A stretch of 34,563 nt of DNA. It comes from Prevotellaceae bacterium. GTDB lineage: Bacteria > Bacteroidota > Bacteroidia > Bacteroidales > Bacteroidaceae. Of this stretch, positions 18,884 to 27,676 are shown one piece after another. The DNA lies in contig JAFLUW010000005.1 of NCBI GenBank assembly GCA_022508615.1, positions 1 to 34,563 on the forward strand, given 5' to 3'. Both the position numbers and the translations under genes were made by a program. Position 1 is the first letter of the stretch, and every line of letters begins with the position of its first letter. The notes beneath the pieces were generated by a model that worked only from the letters and a program-made list of their open reading frames with translations, ran no database searches and was not told the DNA's origin.

Positions 18884-19278
18884 GAGGTTATGGGGTTACA
18901 ATGGGAGTGTATCGCGTCGATTGTTTTGCCGGGCGTTGTGTCGCGGTTTCGTTTGCGGGATTTTCCGGCGTTCTTTTGCCGCAAATTTCGCTTTTTGTGC
19001 CGATTATGGCAAGTTTTCGGCCGGAAAACACCGCTTTTCTGCGGCCTTCGCGCCCTTTGACGGCTTGCCGACGCGTCCAACCCGCTGCCCGAGGGCATTT
19101 ACGCCGCGTCCGCCGCGCCTTCGTCCGCGCCATTTTCCGGTTGATCCTGCGCAATCCGGCTGTCAAGGTGAGCTTTACGCTCGAACAGCCGCATGAGCCG
19201 TCCGTGCGGCTGTCCGGCGCCGCTTTCTTGCCGCCGTTTCCGTTTTCCCAGACGGTTGAAAATCAATCCGAAAGACAG

Positions 19279-19370
19279 ACGCAAAACTTACTCAGACTAA
19301 GTTCGAACTTAGTCTGAGTAAGTTGAAACTATTCCTCGGTAAGTTTTGCGTTTCTCAGCGTAAGTTTTCG
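19279..19370. repeat. Intergenic repeat cluster R5 with 40-bp perfect palindrome
   Basis: AACTTACTCAGACTAAGTTC|GAACTTAGTCTGAGTAAGTT (19285-19324) is perfectly self-complementary; outer 12-bp repeat ACGCAAAACTTA (19279-19290) / TAAGTTTTGCGT (19340-19351). Confidence 0.92.
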
Positions 19371-19390
19371 CTCCACATGGCAAACAAAAA

Positions 19391-19443
19391 ATTGACAGCG
19401 GCATGGGCACGCAAAATTTGCGCGGCCTCATGCCGTTGTCAAT
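19391..19443 (-). terminator. Intrinsic terminator of the DUF3127 gene
   Basis: Inverted repeat ATTGACAGCGGCATG...CATGCCGTTGTCAAT (one mismatch, G-U capable) with inner CGCAAA/TTTGCG; on the minus strand it is followed by TTTTTTGTTTG. Confidence 0.75.
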
Positions 19444-19488
19444 ACAAATATGGGTTTACGCCGTGTTCGGACGCTTATCGCCCGACAT

Positions 19489-19863
19489 TCAGAACGGCAG
19501 GTCGTCGCCTTCGGCCGGTACTTCCGTGGGAGCGGGCACGGACTGCGGGGCTGTGGCTGCCGTGTCGGCGGCTGCGGGCGCTGCGGCTGTGTTGCGGTCG
19601 ACTTTCCAGGCGCGGATGCTGTTGTACCAGCGGCCGTTGTATTCGCGGGCGTCGATGTCGAACGAAACGGTCAGCTCTTCGCCGGCCTGAATGTTCATCT
19701 GGGCCAGACGGTCCTCGCCGAATACTTCGAATACGCATTTCTTGGGATACTGGCCCTGCGTCTCTTCGATGACGTACTCTTGCACGGCCCACGCATTGCC
19801 CGTTCGGGCGCTGGTGCCCCCGCGTTTCTGGCCGACGTGGATGATTTTTCCTGTGAATTCCAT
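19489..19863 (-). CDS. DUF3127 domain-containing (OB-fold-like) protein
   Basis: MEFTGKIIHVGQKRGGTSARTGNAWAVQEYVIEETQGQYPKKCVFEVFGEDRL...IDAREYNGRWYNSIRAWKV. Confidence 0.88.
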   Translation of the reverse strand: MEFTGKIIHVGQKRGGTSARTGNAWAVQEYVIEETQGQYPKKCVFEVFGEDRLAQMNIQAGEELTVSFDIDAREYNGRWYNSIRAWKVDRNTAAAPAAADTAATAPQSVPAPTEVPAEGDDLPF

Positions 19864-19959
19864 TGTTGTCAGGTTGATTATGAGATTTTTTACTGTTTAT
19901 GTCGGGGTCGGCGGCATTTTTCCGGCCGGAAATGACGTTTGTTCGGCCGTCGCCGTCGT

Positions 19960-20415
19960 TTATTCGATGGTCAGCAGCGTGGTGCCTTCGAGCACGCTGT
20001 CGCCGGGGGCTACGCAGACGCCTGAAACGGTGCCGTCTTGCTCGGCGGTGATGTTGTTTTCCATTTTCATGGCTTCGAGCACGAGCACGGTCTCGCTTTT
20101 TTTCACGCTCTGGCCTGTGGCGACGAGGACTTTGGTCACTACGCCGGGCAGGGGGGCTTTGACGGGCGTGCCGGCGCCGGCCGTTTTCTGTGCGGCGGGG
20201 GCTGCGGCCGCTTTCGGGGCTTCGGCAGGAGCGGCAGGGGCTGCCACGGGTGCGCCTTCGACGGCTTGGGGCAAATTGTCTTCCGTAAGTGCCGTGCTTT
20301 GCATTTCCACATCGAGGGCGATGCCGTTTACGCTGACGCGGGCGCGGCCTTCGCCGATGCTGTCGATGGCTACGACATAGTCGCGGCCGTTAATTTTGTA
20401 TGCGTACTGTTTCAT
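19960..20415 (-). CDS. Biotin/lipoyl-containing carrier protein of acyl-CoA carboxylase/decarboxylase
   Basis: Ala/Pro linker then KAPLPGVVTKVLVATGQSVKKSETVLVLEAMKMENNITAEQDGTV with the AMKM biotinylation site. Confidence 0.92.
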   Translation of the reverse strand: MKQYAYKINGRDYVVAIDSIGEGRARVSVNGIALDVEMQSTALTEDNLPQAVEGAPVAAPAAPAEAPKAAAAPAAQKTAGAGTPVKAPLPGVVTKVLVATGQSVKKSETVLVLEAMKMENNITAEQDGTVSGVCVAPGDSVLEGTTLLTIE

Positions 20416-20427
20416 TTTCTTCGAAGT

Positions 20428-20691
20428 TTACTTGAATTTGGAGGCAATCAGGCCGAGTGCGGGGTTGTTCCACGCCGTGGCGCGCGGCTTGATGGTGATG
20501 GAGCCGTTTTCCTTGTCGTGTACGGGCTCTGCCTCGTATTCGAGCAGCGCCAGGGCGGCTGCTGCGGCCAGGGCGGCTTCTTCTTCGGCACTCGGCGCGT
20601 CGACGCCCTCGACGGTGCGGATGGCGCCGCGCTCGAAGTCTATGTCGAGCCGGAGTTCGCGGCCTCCTATATTATAGGTAATGGTCTTCAT
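20428..20691 (-). CDS. Small accessory subunit-like protein of the carboxylase cluster
   Basis: 87-aa ORF between carboxyltransferase and biotin carrier genes; conserved-looking tail VHDKENGSITIKPRATAWNNPALG. Confidence 0.6.
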   Translation of the reverse strand: MKTITYNIGGRELRLDIDFERGAIRTVEGVDAPSAEEEAALAAAAALALLEYEAEPVHDKENGSITIKPRATAWNNPALGLIASKFK

Positions 20692-20715
20692 CGGGTTTTC
20701 TTGGGGGATAAGGGG

Positions 20716-22269
20716 TTAAAGCGGCTCGTTGCCGTGCTTTTTCAAGGGGCGCGACTCGCGTTTCGTTTCGAGCGTGGCCAGTGCGCGGCAGATGCGCAGT
20801 CGCGTGTTGCGCGGCTCGATGACGTCGTCGATGTATCCGAACTCGGCAGCCTTGTAAGGGTTGGTGAAAAGGTCGTTGTATTCCTTCTCCTTGGCGGCCA
20901 TGAAGGCTTTCGGGTCGGCTTCGTCTTTCGCAGACTTGGCATGCAGAATGGCAACGGCTCCGCCGGCGCCCATTACGGCGATTTCGGCCGAAGGCCATGC
21001 GTAGTTGAGGTCGGCTTTGAGCTGTTTGCAGCCCATAACGATGTGACTGCCGCCGTAACTCTTGCGCAGCGTGACGGTAACTTTGGGCACGGTGGCTTCG
21101 CCGTAGGCATAGAGCAGCTTTGCGCCGTGCGAGATGACGGCATTGTATTCTTGTCCCGTTCCGGGCAGGAATCCGGGCACGTCGACCAGCGACACGATGG
21201 GAATGTTGAAGGCATCGCAGAAACGGACGAAGCGTGCGGCTTTGCGCGAGGCGTTGCAGTCGAGCACGCCGGCGTAGACGCTGGGCTGATTGGCCACTAT
21301 GCCCACGCTGCGTCCGTCGAAGCGGGCAAAGCCGATGATGATGTTGCGCGCATAGTCGCGTTGCACTTCGAGAAACTCGCCATTGTCCGTCACGGCGCCG
21401 ATTACTTTGTACATATCGTAGGCCATGTTCGGATTATCGGGGATAATCTCGTTGAGCAAGTCGTCTTTGCGGTCGATAGGGTCGGTGCAGGCCGTGCGCG
21501 GCGCCTGTTCCATGTTGTTTTGCGGCAGATAGGAGAGCAGCCGGCGCAGCAAGGCGGCAAATTCTTCCTCGTTCTTGGCCGTAAAGTGGGCTACGCCCGA
21601 CTTTTTGCTGTGTACGCTCGCGCCGCCGAGGTCTTCCTGCGACACATCTTCGCCCGTCACGGTCTTTACCACCTTCGGGCCGGTCAGAAACATGTAGCTC
21701 ACGCCTTCGAGCATCACGACGAAGTCCGTCAGCGCGGGGCTATACACCGCTCCGCCCGCACAAGGGCCGCAAATGCCCGAGATTTGGGGCACTACGCCCG
21801 AGGCTTCGATGTTGCGCTGGAAGATATGGGCGAAGCCGGCCAGCGAATTGATGCCTTCCTGTATGCGTGCGCCGCCCGAATCGTTGAGCCCGATGCAGGG
21901 AGCGCCCATTTTGAGGGCTTGGTCCTGCACTTTGCAGATTTTTTCGGCCATCGTCTCCGAGAGCGAGCCGCCGTTGACGGTGAAATCCTGCGCGAAAACG
22001 TAGACCAAGCGGCCGTCGATGGTGCCGCTGCCGCAGACCACGCCGTCGCCGTCGTATTGTTTTTTCTCCATGCCGAAGTTGTGGCAGCGGTGGAGCTTGA
22101 ACATATCCATTTCCTCGAACGAACCTTCGTCGAGCAGCAGGGCGATGCGCTCGCGCGCCGTGGCTTTTCCCTTGGCGTGCTGCTTGTCGATGGCCGTCGC
22201 GCCGCCGCCGAGCATTGCCTTCTCGCGGCGGGCCACTAATTGCTTGATTTTTTTCAGTTGTTCGCTCAT
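20716..22269 (-). CDS. Acyl-CoA carboxylase carboxyltransferase (methylmalonyl-CoA decarboxylase alpha / propionyl-CoA carboxylase beta type)
   Basis: [23 protein letters not shown]...[81 protein letters not shown]. Confidence 0.93.
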   Translation of the reverse strand: MSEQLKKIKQLVARREKAMLGGGATAIDKQHAKGKATARERIALLLDEGSFEEMDMFKLHRCHNFGMEKKQYDGDGVVCGSGTIDGRLVYVFAQDFTVNGGSLSETMAEKICKVQDQALKMGAPCIGLNDSGGARIQEGINSLAGFAHIFQRNIEASGVVPQISGICGPCAGGAVYSPALTDFVVMLEGVSYMFLTGPKVVKTVTGEDVSQEDLGGASVHSKKSGVAHFTAKNEEEFAALLRRLLSYLPQNNMEQAPRTACTDPIDRKDDLLNEIIPDNPNMAYDMYKVIGAVTDNGEFLEVQRDYARNIIIGFARFDGRSVGIVANQPSVYAGVLDCNASRKAARFVRFCDAFNIPIVSLVDVPGFLPGTGQEYNAVISHGAKLLYAYGEATVPKVTVTLRKSYGGSHIVMGCKQLKADLNYAWPSAEIAVMGAGGAVAILHAKSAKDEADPKAFMAAKEKEYNDLFTNPYKAAEFGYIDDVIEPRNTRLRICRALATLETKRESRPLKKHGNEPL

Positions 22270-22277
22270 GGCGTCTG

Positions 22278-23291
22278 TTAAGTTTGGTTTGTGTGGCACA
22301 AAGTTACGGCATTTTGCCGAGATGGGCGGCTTTTGCCTGCCGAAACTTGCGCCGCCGCTCGGGCACGGCCCGACAGCCCCCGGCGGCGCAGGCTTTCGCG
22401 CACGAGCCGCGTGAGTTTTTCGGCGCCGCGGGTGTTCAGGTGGTCGGCGTCGTGAAAGTCGGCCGCGCCGAAGCGGCTGTCGGCCGAATAGTCGAGCCGG
22501 ACTATTTCGGGATAGCGCCGCAGCAGCCCCCGGCAGGCCGCATCGACCGCCTTGCGCTGCGTTGCGTCTTCGTGCCGGCGGAACGCTTCGCTCACGGGCG
22601 TCGTGAGCAGCACGAGCCGCACGCCCCGCGCCCGGCACCACGCGGCTATTTCGTCGAGCCGCCGCACATTATCGCGAAAAGCCTCGCCGGCGTCGGCAAA
22701 AGTGTTGGCCTCGGCGCGCTCTCGGCCGTTGTCTATCGGTTTTTCGTTCTCTTCCGGACGGAAATCGAGGCCCTGTCCGCGGCGACTCCACATCATGCGC
22801 TCGCCGTGCAAGGCCCGGCGCAACTTTTCGCGAAACGCGGCGGGCCAAGCGGCTTCGAAGCCGTAGCGCGACCACGCTGCGTGCTCGTCCACGTCCATAT
22901 ATATACGGTATCGCGCGGCCGTGTGCAGCTCGCGGCTCGTCGTTTCGAGGTCTTCGTGCAGCGTGAAGTAGGAAAGCGGCACCACGAGCGTGTGCAGCCG
23001 CGGCAGCGGATAGCGGCGCAGCAGCGCGAGGTCGTAGCGCAGCGTCTGCGAGGGCAGGGCCAGCGAAAAGGCGTCGTCGGCCAGCGTTTCGGGGCAGATG
23101 CCGTAGTATGTGTGGCTCGAACCCAGCACAAGCGTACCCACCGCGGCGGCCGAGTCGGCGAGCCAAGCGTGCTTGTAGCGCGCCGCGTTGGGCTGCGCGC
23201 GCACCCAAGCCTCGGCCGCGACCACGACAAGCAGCGGAACAAGAAGAAAGCCAGACAAGCGGAGCGCAAAAGTCTTGAAAGGAGCAGTCAT
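22278..23291 (-). CDS. SGNH/GDSL-like hydrolase, partner of MBOAT acyltransferase
   Basis: N-terminal membrane helix; [14 protein letters not shown] (SGNH block I-like) and [16 protein letters not shown] (block V-like D..H); directly downstream of MBOAT. Confidence 0.8.
   Translation of the reverse strand: MTAPFKTFALRLSGFLLVPLLVVVAAEAWVRAQPNAARYKHAWLADSAAAVGTLVLGSSHTYYGICPETLADDAFSLALPSQTLRYDLALLRRYPLPRLHTLVVPLSYFTLHEDLETTSRELHTAARYRIYMDVDEHAAWSRYGFEAAWPAAFREKLRRALHGERMMWSRRGQGLDFRPEENEKPIDNGRERAEANTFADAGEAFRDNVRRLDEIAAWCRARGVRLVLLTTPVSEAFRRHEDATQRKAVDAACRGLLRRYPEIVRLDYSADSRFGAADFHDADHLNTRGAEKLTRLVRESLRRRGLSGRARAAAQVSAGKSRPSRQNAVTLCHTNQT
22299..22306 (-). promoter_or_regulatory. Bacteroidetes -7 box (TAACTTTG) for the carboxylase operon
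   Basis: Minus strand TAACTTTG, 30 nt before the carboxyltransferase ATG; overlaps the 3' end of the SGNH gene. Confidence 0.5.
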
Positions 23292-23298
23292 CGGGCGT

Positions 23299-24690
23299 TC
23301 AGAACTGAAAATAGACGAAAGCCACGGGCCGTCCGCCCAAAGCGAAAAGGGCCAGCAGCAACACATAATAAAAAGCCCAGCGCAGTGCGCGCCGTCGGCC
23401 CGTCAGTTCGGCCAAACGCGCCACGGGGTTCTCGTTGGGCCGCGCAAGGGCCTCGGCCGCCGTGAACAGGGCGATATAGACTATCGGCAGGCGCGACAAA
23501 GCGGTCGTTCCGAACCCGTCGGGCCGAAACATCGCGGCGAGCATGGCCATTGCGGCGGGCAAAGTCGCGGCGCGAAACACCACCCAGCCCGTCAGCACGC
23601 CCGTCAGGGTAGCCGCGCGCCGCAGCAGGGCCGGTGCGCGCAACTTCGCGAGCGCCGTGTCGAGCGGAAAGAGCGCGGCGTGCCACGCGCCCCACGCCAC
23701 GAAGTGCCAAGCCGCGCCGTGCCACAATCCGCTGAGCAGAAACACCGTCGTGCGGTTCGCTGCCGTGCGCAGCGGGCCGCGCCGGCTGCCGCCCAAGGGG
23801 ATATACACATAGTCGCGCAGCCAAAGCATGAGCGAAACGTGCCACCGGCGCCAGAAGTCGGCCGGCGTGGCGGCGAAGTAGGGCAAGCGGAAGTTGCGCG
23901 TCAGCCTGATGCCGAGCAGTCGGGCCGAGCCGACGGCCATGTCCGAATATCCCGAAAAGTCGCCGTAAATCTGGAACGCGAAACACAGCGCCCCGAGCCA
24001 CAAGTCGGCCCCGCTCATCGCCTCGGGCGCGGCAAAGACGCGGTCGGCCACGGCGGCGCAGTTATCGGCCAGCACCACTTTTTTCAAAAGGCCCCACAGC
24101 ACGAGCCGCAAGCCCTCGACGGCCTCGTCGGCGCGAAAGGCGCGGCCGTGACCCACCTGCGGCAGCAAGTGGCCGGCCCGCTCGATGGGCCCGGCCACGA
24201 GTTGCGGGAAAAACGTCACGAACGCCGCGAAGCGCACGATGTCGCGCTCGGCACGAAGGCGCCGTCGATAGACGTCGACGGCGTAGGCCACGAGCTGAAA
24301 CGTATAGAAACTGATGCCCACGGGCAGCACCCAGCCCAGCAGCCGCGGCTCTATCCGCGCGCCGCCCGCCAAGGTCAGCGCTTCGCAGAGCGAGCGGGCG
24401 AAAAAGTCGTAATACTTCATCGCGCCCAGCAGCCCGAAGTCGGCCGCCGCGACCCAAACGAGCCACGCGCGGCGACGGCGCTCCGAGCGCGCGGCGTCCA
24501 TGGCCCGCACGCCTATATAGTTCGCCCCGACCACGGCATACATCAGCCCCAGCAGGCGCCAGTCCCACCAGCCGTAGAACACCGCCGAAGCCACGGCCAG
24601 CACGGCCGCCCTGTGCCGCGGCGCGACGTGCCAGAACACGACGACTACGACGGCGAGAAACGCGAAATAGACAAAAGAGTTGAAAACCAT
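23299..24690 (-). CDS. MBOAT family (AlgI/DltB-like) O-acyltransferase
   Basis: Multi-pass protein; QLVAGPIERAGHLLPQ, FQIYGDFSGYSDMAVGSARLLGIRLTRNFRLPYFA, DFWRRWHVSLMLWLRDYVYIPLGGSRRG, LSGLWHGAAWHFVAWGAWHA. Confidence 0.95.
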   Translation of the reverse strand: MVFNSFVYFAFLAVVVVVFWHVAPRHRAAVLAVASAVFYGWWDWRLLGLMYAVVGANYIGVRAMDAARSERRRRAWLVWVAAADFGLLGAMKYYDFFARSLCEALTLAGGARIEPRLLGWVLPVGISFYTFQLVAYAVDVYRRRLRAERDIVRFAAFVTFFPQLVAGPIERAGHLLPQVGHGRAFRADEAVEGLRLVLWGLLKKVVLADNCAAVADRVFAAPEAMSGADLWLGALCFAFQIYGDFSGYSDMAVGSARLLGIRLTRNFRLPYFAATPADFWRRWHVSLMLWLRDYVYIPLGGSRRGPLRTAANRTTVFLLSGLWHGAAWHFVAWGAWHAALFPLDTALAKLRAPALLRRAATLTGVLTGWVVFRAATLPAAMAMLAAMFRPDGFGTTALSRLPIVYIALFTAAEALARPNENPVARLAELTGRRRALRWAFYYVLLLALFALGGRPVAFVYFQF

Positions 24691-24730
24691 GGGGCGAAGC
24701 GTGCGCCGCTTTCCGGCAGGCGCGGCGGGC

Positions 24731-24825
24731 GAAAAACTTATGCGGCGTTAGGAAAAACTTAGTCTGAGTAAGTTGAAACTTAGTCTGCGTTAGTTTCAAC
24801 TAACAGGGCGTTAGTTTCGGTTTGT
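24731..24825. repeat. Intergenic 21-bp-module repeat cluster R6 (direct array of four 21-nt units)
   Basis: GAAAAACTTATGCGGCGTTAG / GAAAAACTTAGTCTGAGTAAG / TTGAAACTTAGTCTGCGTTAG / TTTCAACTAACAGGGCGTTAG / TTTCGG, each unit exactly 21 nt. Confidence 0.93.
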
Positions 24826-24849
24826 TTTGCGATATTGATAATCAATGGG

Positions 24850-26301
24850 TTAAGAAGACTCTTTTTGATGCCCTACGGACGAGCCTCGGCCCAAGCGGCG
24901 CAGCCACCACAGCGAACGAACGACGGCTGCGGCCGTCAGCGCGTAGAGCCACGGCCCGCGGCCCGCGGCGGCAAGGGCGATGCCGGCCATGAGCAGCGCG
25001 CCGCCGAAGAAGAAGCGCGCCGTCGTGGCCCGCGACGGGCGGTAGGCGTAGCGCCGCGTGTAGACCGCGCGCACCAACAGCCAGTCGGCCGCGTTCGCAA
25101 GCGTCAGCCCGAGACCCGCGCCCCACAGACCGAAGCGCAAGTAGAGGCCGCAGGTGAGCACGACGAAGATTGTGTCGTAAATCAACTCCATAGCGAGAAA
25201 CGTGCGGCCGTCGGCGCGCGCCAACGCCAAGTAAGAGAGCGGCGTGTAGCCGGCTTTGCAATACATGTAGCCCGCGGCGCAGAGCGCCATGGCGGCGGCG
25301 GGCGCGAAGTCGCGGCTATACAGCAGCGGCACGAGCACGGGCACGAGCGCGGCGAAGACGAGCATCATCGGCGCCGTGAGCAGCACGAGTACATCGGTCT
25401 GACGGTCGATTTCGCCGCTGAAACTTTTTGTTTTCACTGCGGCCGAGAGGCGCGGATAGTAGTCGGCGTCCATGGCCACGAACACCAATCGCGCATAGGC
25501 CACGGCCAAGGCGAAGCCGGCGGCGAAGTGTCCGGCCTCGGCCGCGCCTCCGCGCCGCGCCACGAGGGCCCGCACGGCCAATTCGGCCAGACTGCCGGCC
25601 AAACCCGCGCCCACATAGGCCGTACCCAAGGCTGCGAGCCGGCGGGCGGCGCGCGGCAGACGGCAAGCGAAGCGCACGCGCCACGCATAGGCCTTGCGGC
25701 TTGCGTGCAAGTGTATCGCACAGGCCGCGAGCGACGAAAGGCTGAGCGCAGGGCCTATGCCGCGCAGCCCCCACAGGGCATAGAGCGCCGTGCAGACCAC
25801 AAGCGTAGCCGCCGCCGCGCCAAGGCTGCACAAGGCCAGCGCCCGCAGCCGTTTGCAGGCTTTCAGTATCGCCGTTTCGGCGCCGAGCAGCGCCATGAAG
25901 CCCACTGCGGGCGCGGCGGCGGCGAAGTCGGCCGTGCGGGCCGCGTCGCCCGTCACCCAACGGGCCAACAGCGGCGAAAGGGCCAGCCCTAACGCCGTGC
26001 CCGCCACGGCCGTGAGCAGCGAAAGGCTGCGCAGCAGGCAGACGAAGGCCTCGGCGCCGCGCTGTCGGCCCGCCGCGCGCAACAAGGCCAGACGCTGCAC
26101 GCCGCTCGTGCCGAGCCCCAAGTTCGTAGCCCCGGAAAGCGTGTCGGCCGTGCGGCCCGCGAGGTCGGCCAGCCCCACGCCGGCCGCGCCGATGAGCAGA
26201 GCGGCCGCCTTGGAGCGCACCACGGCGAGCCCGGCCTGCAACACTTGGACGGCACCCAGCAGGCCGGTCGAGCGAAGTATGTGTCGGTAGGCGGAAGGCA
26301 T
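24850..26301 (-). CDS. Polysaccharide/O-antigen flippase-like multi-pass membrane protein
   Basis: About 12 hydrophobic segments; MPSAYRHILRSTGLLGAVQVLQAGLAVVRSKAAALLIGAAGVGLADL resembles Wzx/O-antigen translocase N-termini. Confidence 0.8.
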   Translation of the reverse strand: MPSAYRHILRSTGLLGAVQVLQAGLAVVRSKAAALLIGAAGVGLADLAGRTADTLSGATNLGLGTSGVQRLALLRAAGRQRGAEAFVCLLRSLSLLTAVAGTALGLALSPLLARWVTGDAARTADFAAAAPAVGFMALLGAETAILKACKRLRALALCSLGAAAATLVVCTALYALWGLRGIGPALSLSSLAACAIHLHASRKAYAWRVRFACRLPRAARRLAALGTAYVGAGLAGSLAELAVRALVARRGGAAEAGHFAAGFALAVAYARLVFVAMDADYYPRLSAAVKTKSFSGEIDRQTDVLVLLTAPMMLVFAALVPVLVPLLYSRDFAPAAAMALCAAGYMYCKAGYTPLSYLALARADGRTFLAMELIYDTIFVVLTCGLYLRFGLWGAGLGLTLANAADWLLVRAVYTRRYAYRPSRATTARFFFGGALLMAGIALAAAGRGPWLYALTAAAVVRSLWWLRRLGRGSSVGHQKESS

Positions 26302-26317
26302 GGGAAAAGCCGGCGGC

Positions 26318-27661
26318 TCAGACCATCGGGAGCGAGTGGCCGTTGATTTTGCGGTAAAGGTCGAGGGCGAACACGTCGGACATGCCCGAAAGATAGTCGA
26401 CGACGGCCATCAGGCGGTCGTAGATGCCCGGCGCGCGCAACTGATACTGGCTCGAAGCCTGCCCCAAGAGCAAGCGCGAGTAGGCTTTCGAGGGATTCAT
26501 CACGGCTTCGGTCATCAGTCCCAACAATGTATATATAATATGGTATCCGGCCAAATCTATGTCGAGCACTTCCTTGCAGTTGTAGATGCGGCTCACGGCT
26601 ATTTCCGCGCAACGCCGATAGGCCGAGTGCAAAGGCTCGGGCAGGCGGTCGACAAGCGAGCCGCGGAGCGTGCCGGCAAGGATTTCCTGCTCGTGCTCCA
26701 CGAAAATGTCGACGGCGGCGCGCTCTAACGCGCCCACCACGCACGACCGCAGATAGACAACCCTGTCGCCCTCGTCCGTGCCCTTGGCATAGCGGTCGCG
26801 CAGACGCTGTTGCTCGTCGGCGGTGAAGAAGCCGAGCAGCAGCGAAAAGGTTTCGTCGGCCGAAAGCAGGCGCAACTTGTAGGCATCTTCGATGTCCATG
26901 ATTTCGTAGCAGATGTCGTCGGCCGCTTCTACGAGATAGACCAGCGGGTGGCGCACATAGCGCAGCGCGCCGCCCTCGGTTTCGCCTCCTTCGATGCCCA
27001 AGGCGGCGGCAATGCGGCGATAGGTGTCGCGCTCGGCCTCGAAGAAGCCGAATTTGCTCTTTTCGCCGGCAATCGACGCGCTCCACGGATACTTGACGAG
27101 GGCGGCGAGCGTGGAATACGTCATCACGAAGCCGCCTTCGCGGCGTCCCTCAAACTGATGCGTGAGCAGGCGGAAAGTGTTGGCGTTGCCGTCGAAACGT
27201 GTGAGGTCGGCCCATTCGGCTTCGCTCACCAAGCCGCGATAGCGCGCGCCGTCGCCGTCGGTGAAAAAGGAGCGTATGGCTCTTTCGCCCGAATGGCCGA
27301 ACGGCGGATTGCCCATGTCGTGCGCAAGGGCCGCGGCGCTGACAATGGCCGCGAGGCTCTCGGCAAAATCGGGCGGCAGGCTCTCCCTTCGCGCAGGGTC
27401 GGCCGACAGCCGCCGCGCCACGTCGTGCCCGAGCGAGCGGCCCACGCTCGAAACTTCGAGCGAGTGGGTCAGACGATTGTGTACGAAGATGCTTCCCGGC
27501 AGAGGGAAAACCTGCGTCTTGTTCTGCATGCGGCGGAAAGCCGACGAAAAAATCAAACGGTCGTAGTCGCGCTGAAAATCCGTGCGCAGTTCGTTCTGGC
27601 TGCGCGGCTCGCCCTCTTTGCCGAGGCGACAGTCGGAAAGAAGTGTTTTCCAGTTCATCAT
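26318..27661 (-). CDS. dgt: Deoxyguanosinetriphosphate triphosphohydrolase (HD-domain dGTPase)
   Basis: RTDFQRDYDRLIFSSAFRRMQNKTQVFPL, RLTHSLEVSSVGRSLG, ALAHDMGNPPFGHSGE, VEAADDICYEIMDIEDA. Confidence 0.93.
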   Translation of the reverse strand: MMNWKTLLSDCRLGKEGEPRSQNELRTDFQRDYDRLIFSSAFRRMQNKTQVFPLPGSIFVHNRLTHSLEVSSVGRSLGHDVARRLSADPARRESLPPDFAESLAAIVSAAALAHDMGNPPFGHSGERAIRSFFTDGDGARYRGLVSEAEWADLTRFDGNANTFRLLTHQFEGRREGGFVMTYSTLAALVKYPWSASIAGEKSKFGFFEAERDTYRRIAAALGIEGGETEGGALRYVRHPLVYLVEAADDICYEIMDIEDAYKLRLLSADETFSLLLGFFTADEQQRLRDRYAKGTDEGDRVVYLRSCVVGALERAAVDIFVEHEQEILAGTLRGSLVDRLPEPLHSAYRRCAEIAVSRIYNCKEVLDIDLAGYHIIYTLLGLMTEAVMNPSKAYSRLLLGQASSQYQLRAPGIYDRLMAVVDYLSGMSDVFALDLYRKINGHSLPMV

Positions 27662-27668
27662 AACGCTG

Positions 27669-27676
27669 CAAAGGTA
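27669..27676 (-). promoter_or_regulatory. Bacteroidetes -7 box (TACCTTTG) for dgt
   Basis: Minus strand TACCTTTGCAGCGTTATGATG; box ends 7 nt before the first ATG. Confidence 0.6.

Noticed and set aside
18901-19317. 138-aa ORF in the gap between rnr and DUF3127
   Set aside because: Composition and lack of motifs do not support coding; it runs into repeat R5.
20038-22239. 733-aa plus-strand ORF antisense to the carboxylase genes
   Set aside because: Spans three genuine minus-strand genes and their gaps; no domain signature.
16437-24825. CRISPR array interpretation of the 21-bp repeats
   Set aside because: No unique spacers of constant length, units are contiguous or inverted, and no cas genes are present in the window.
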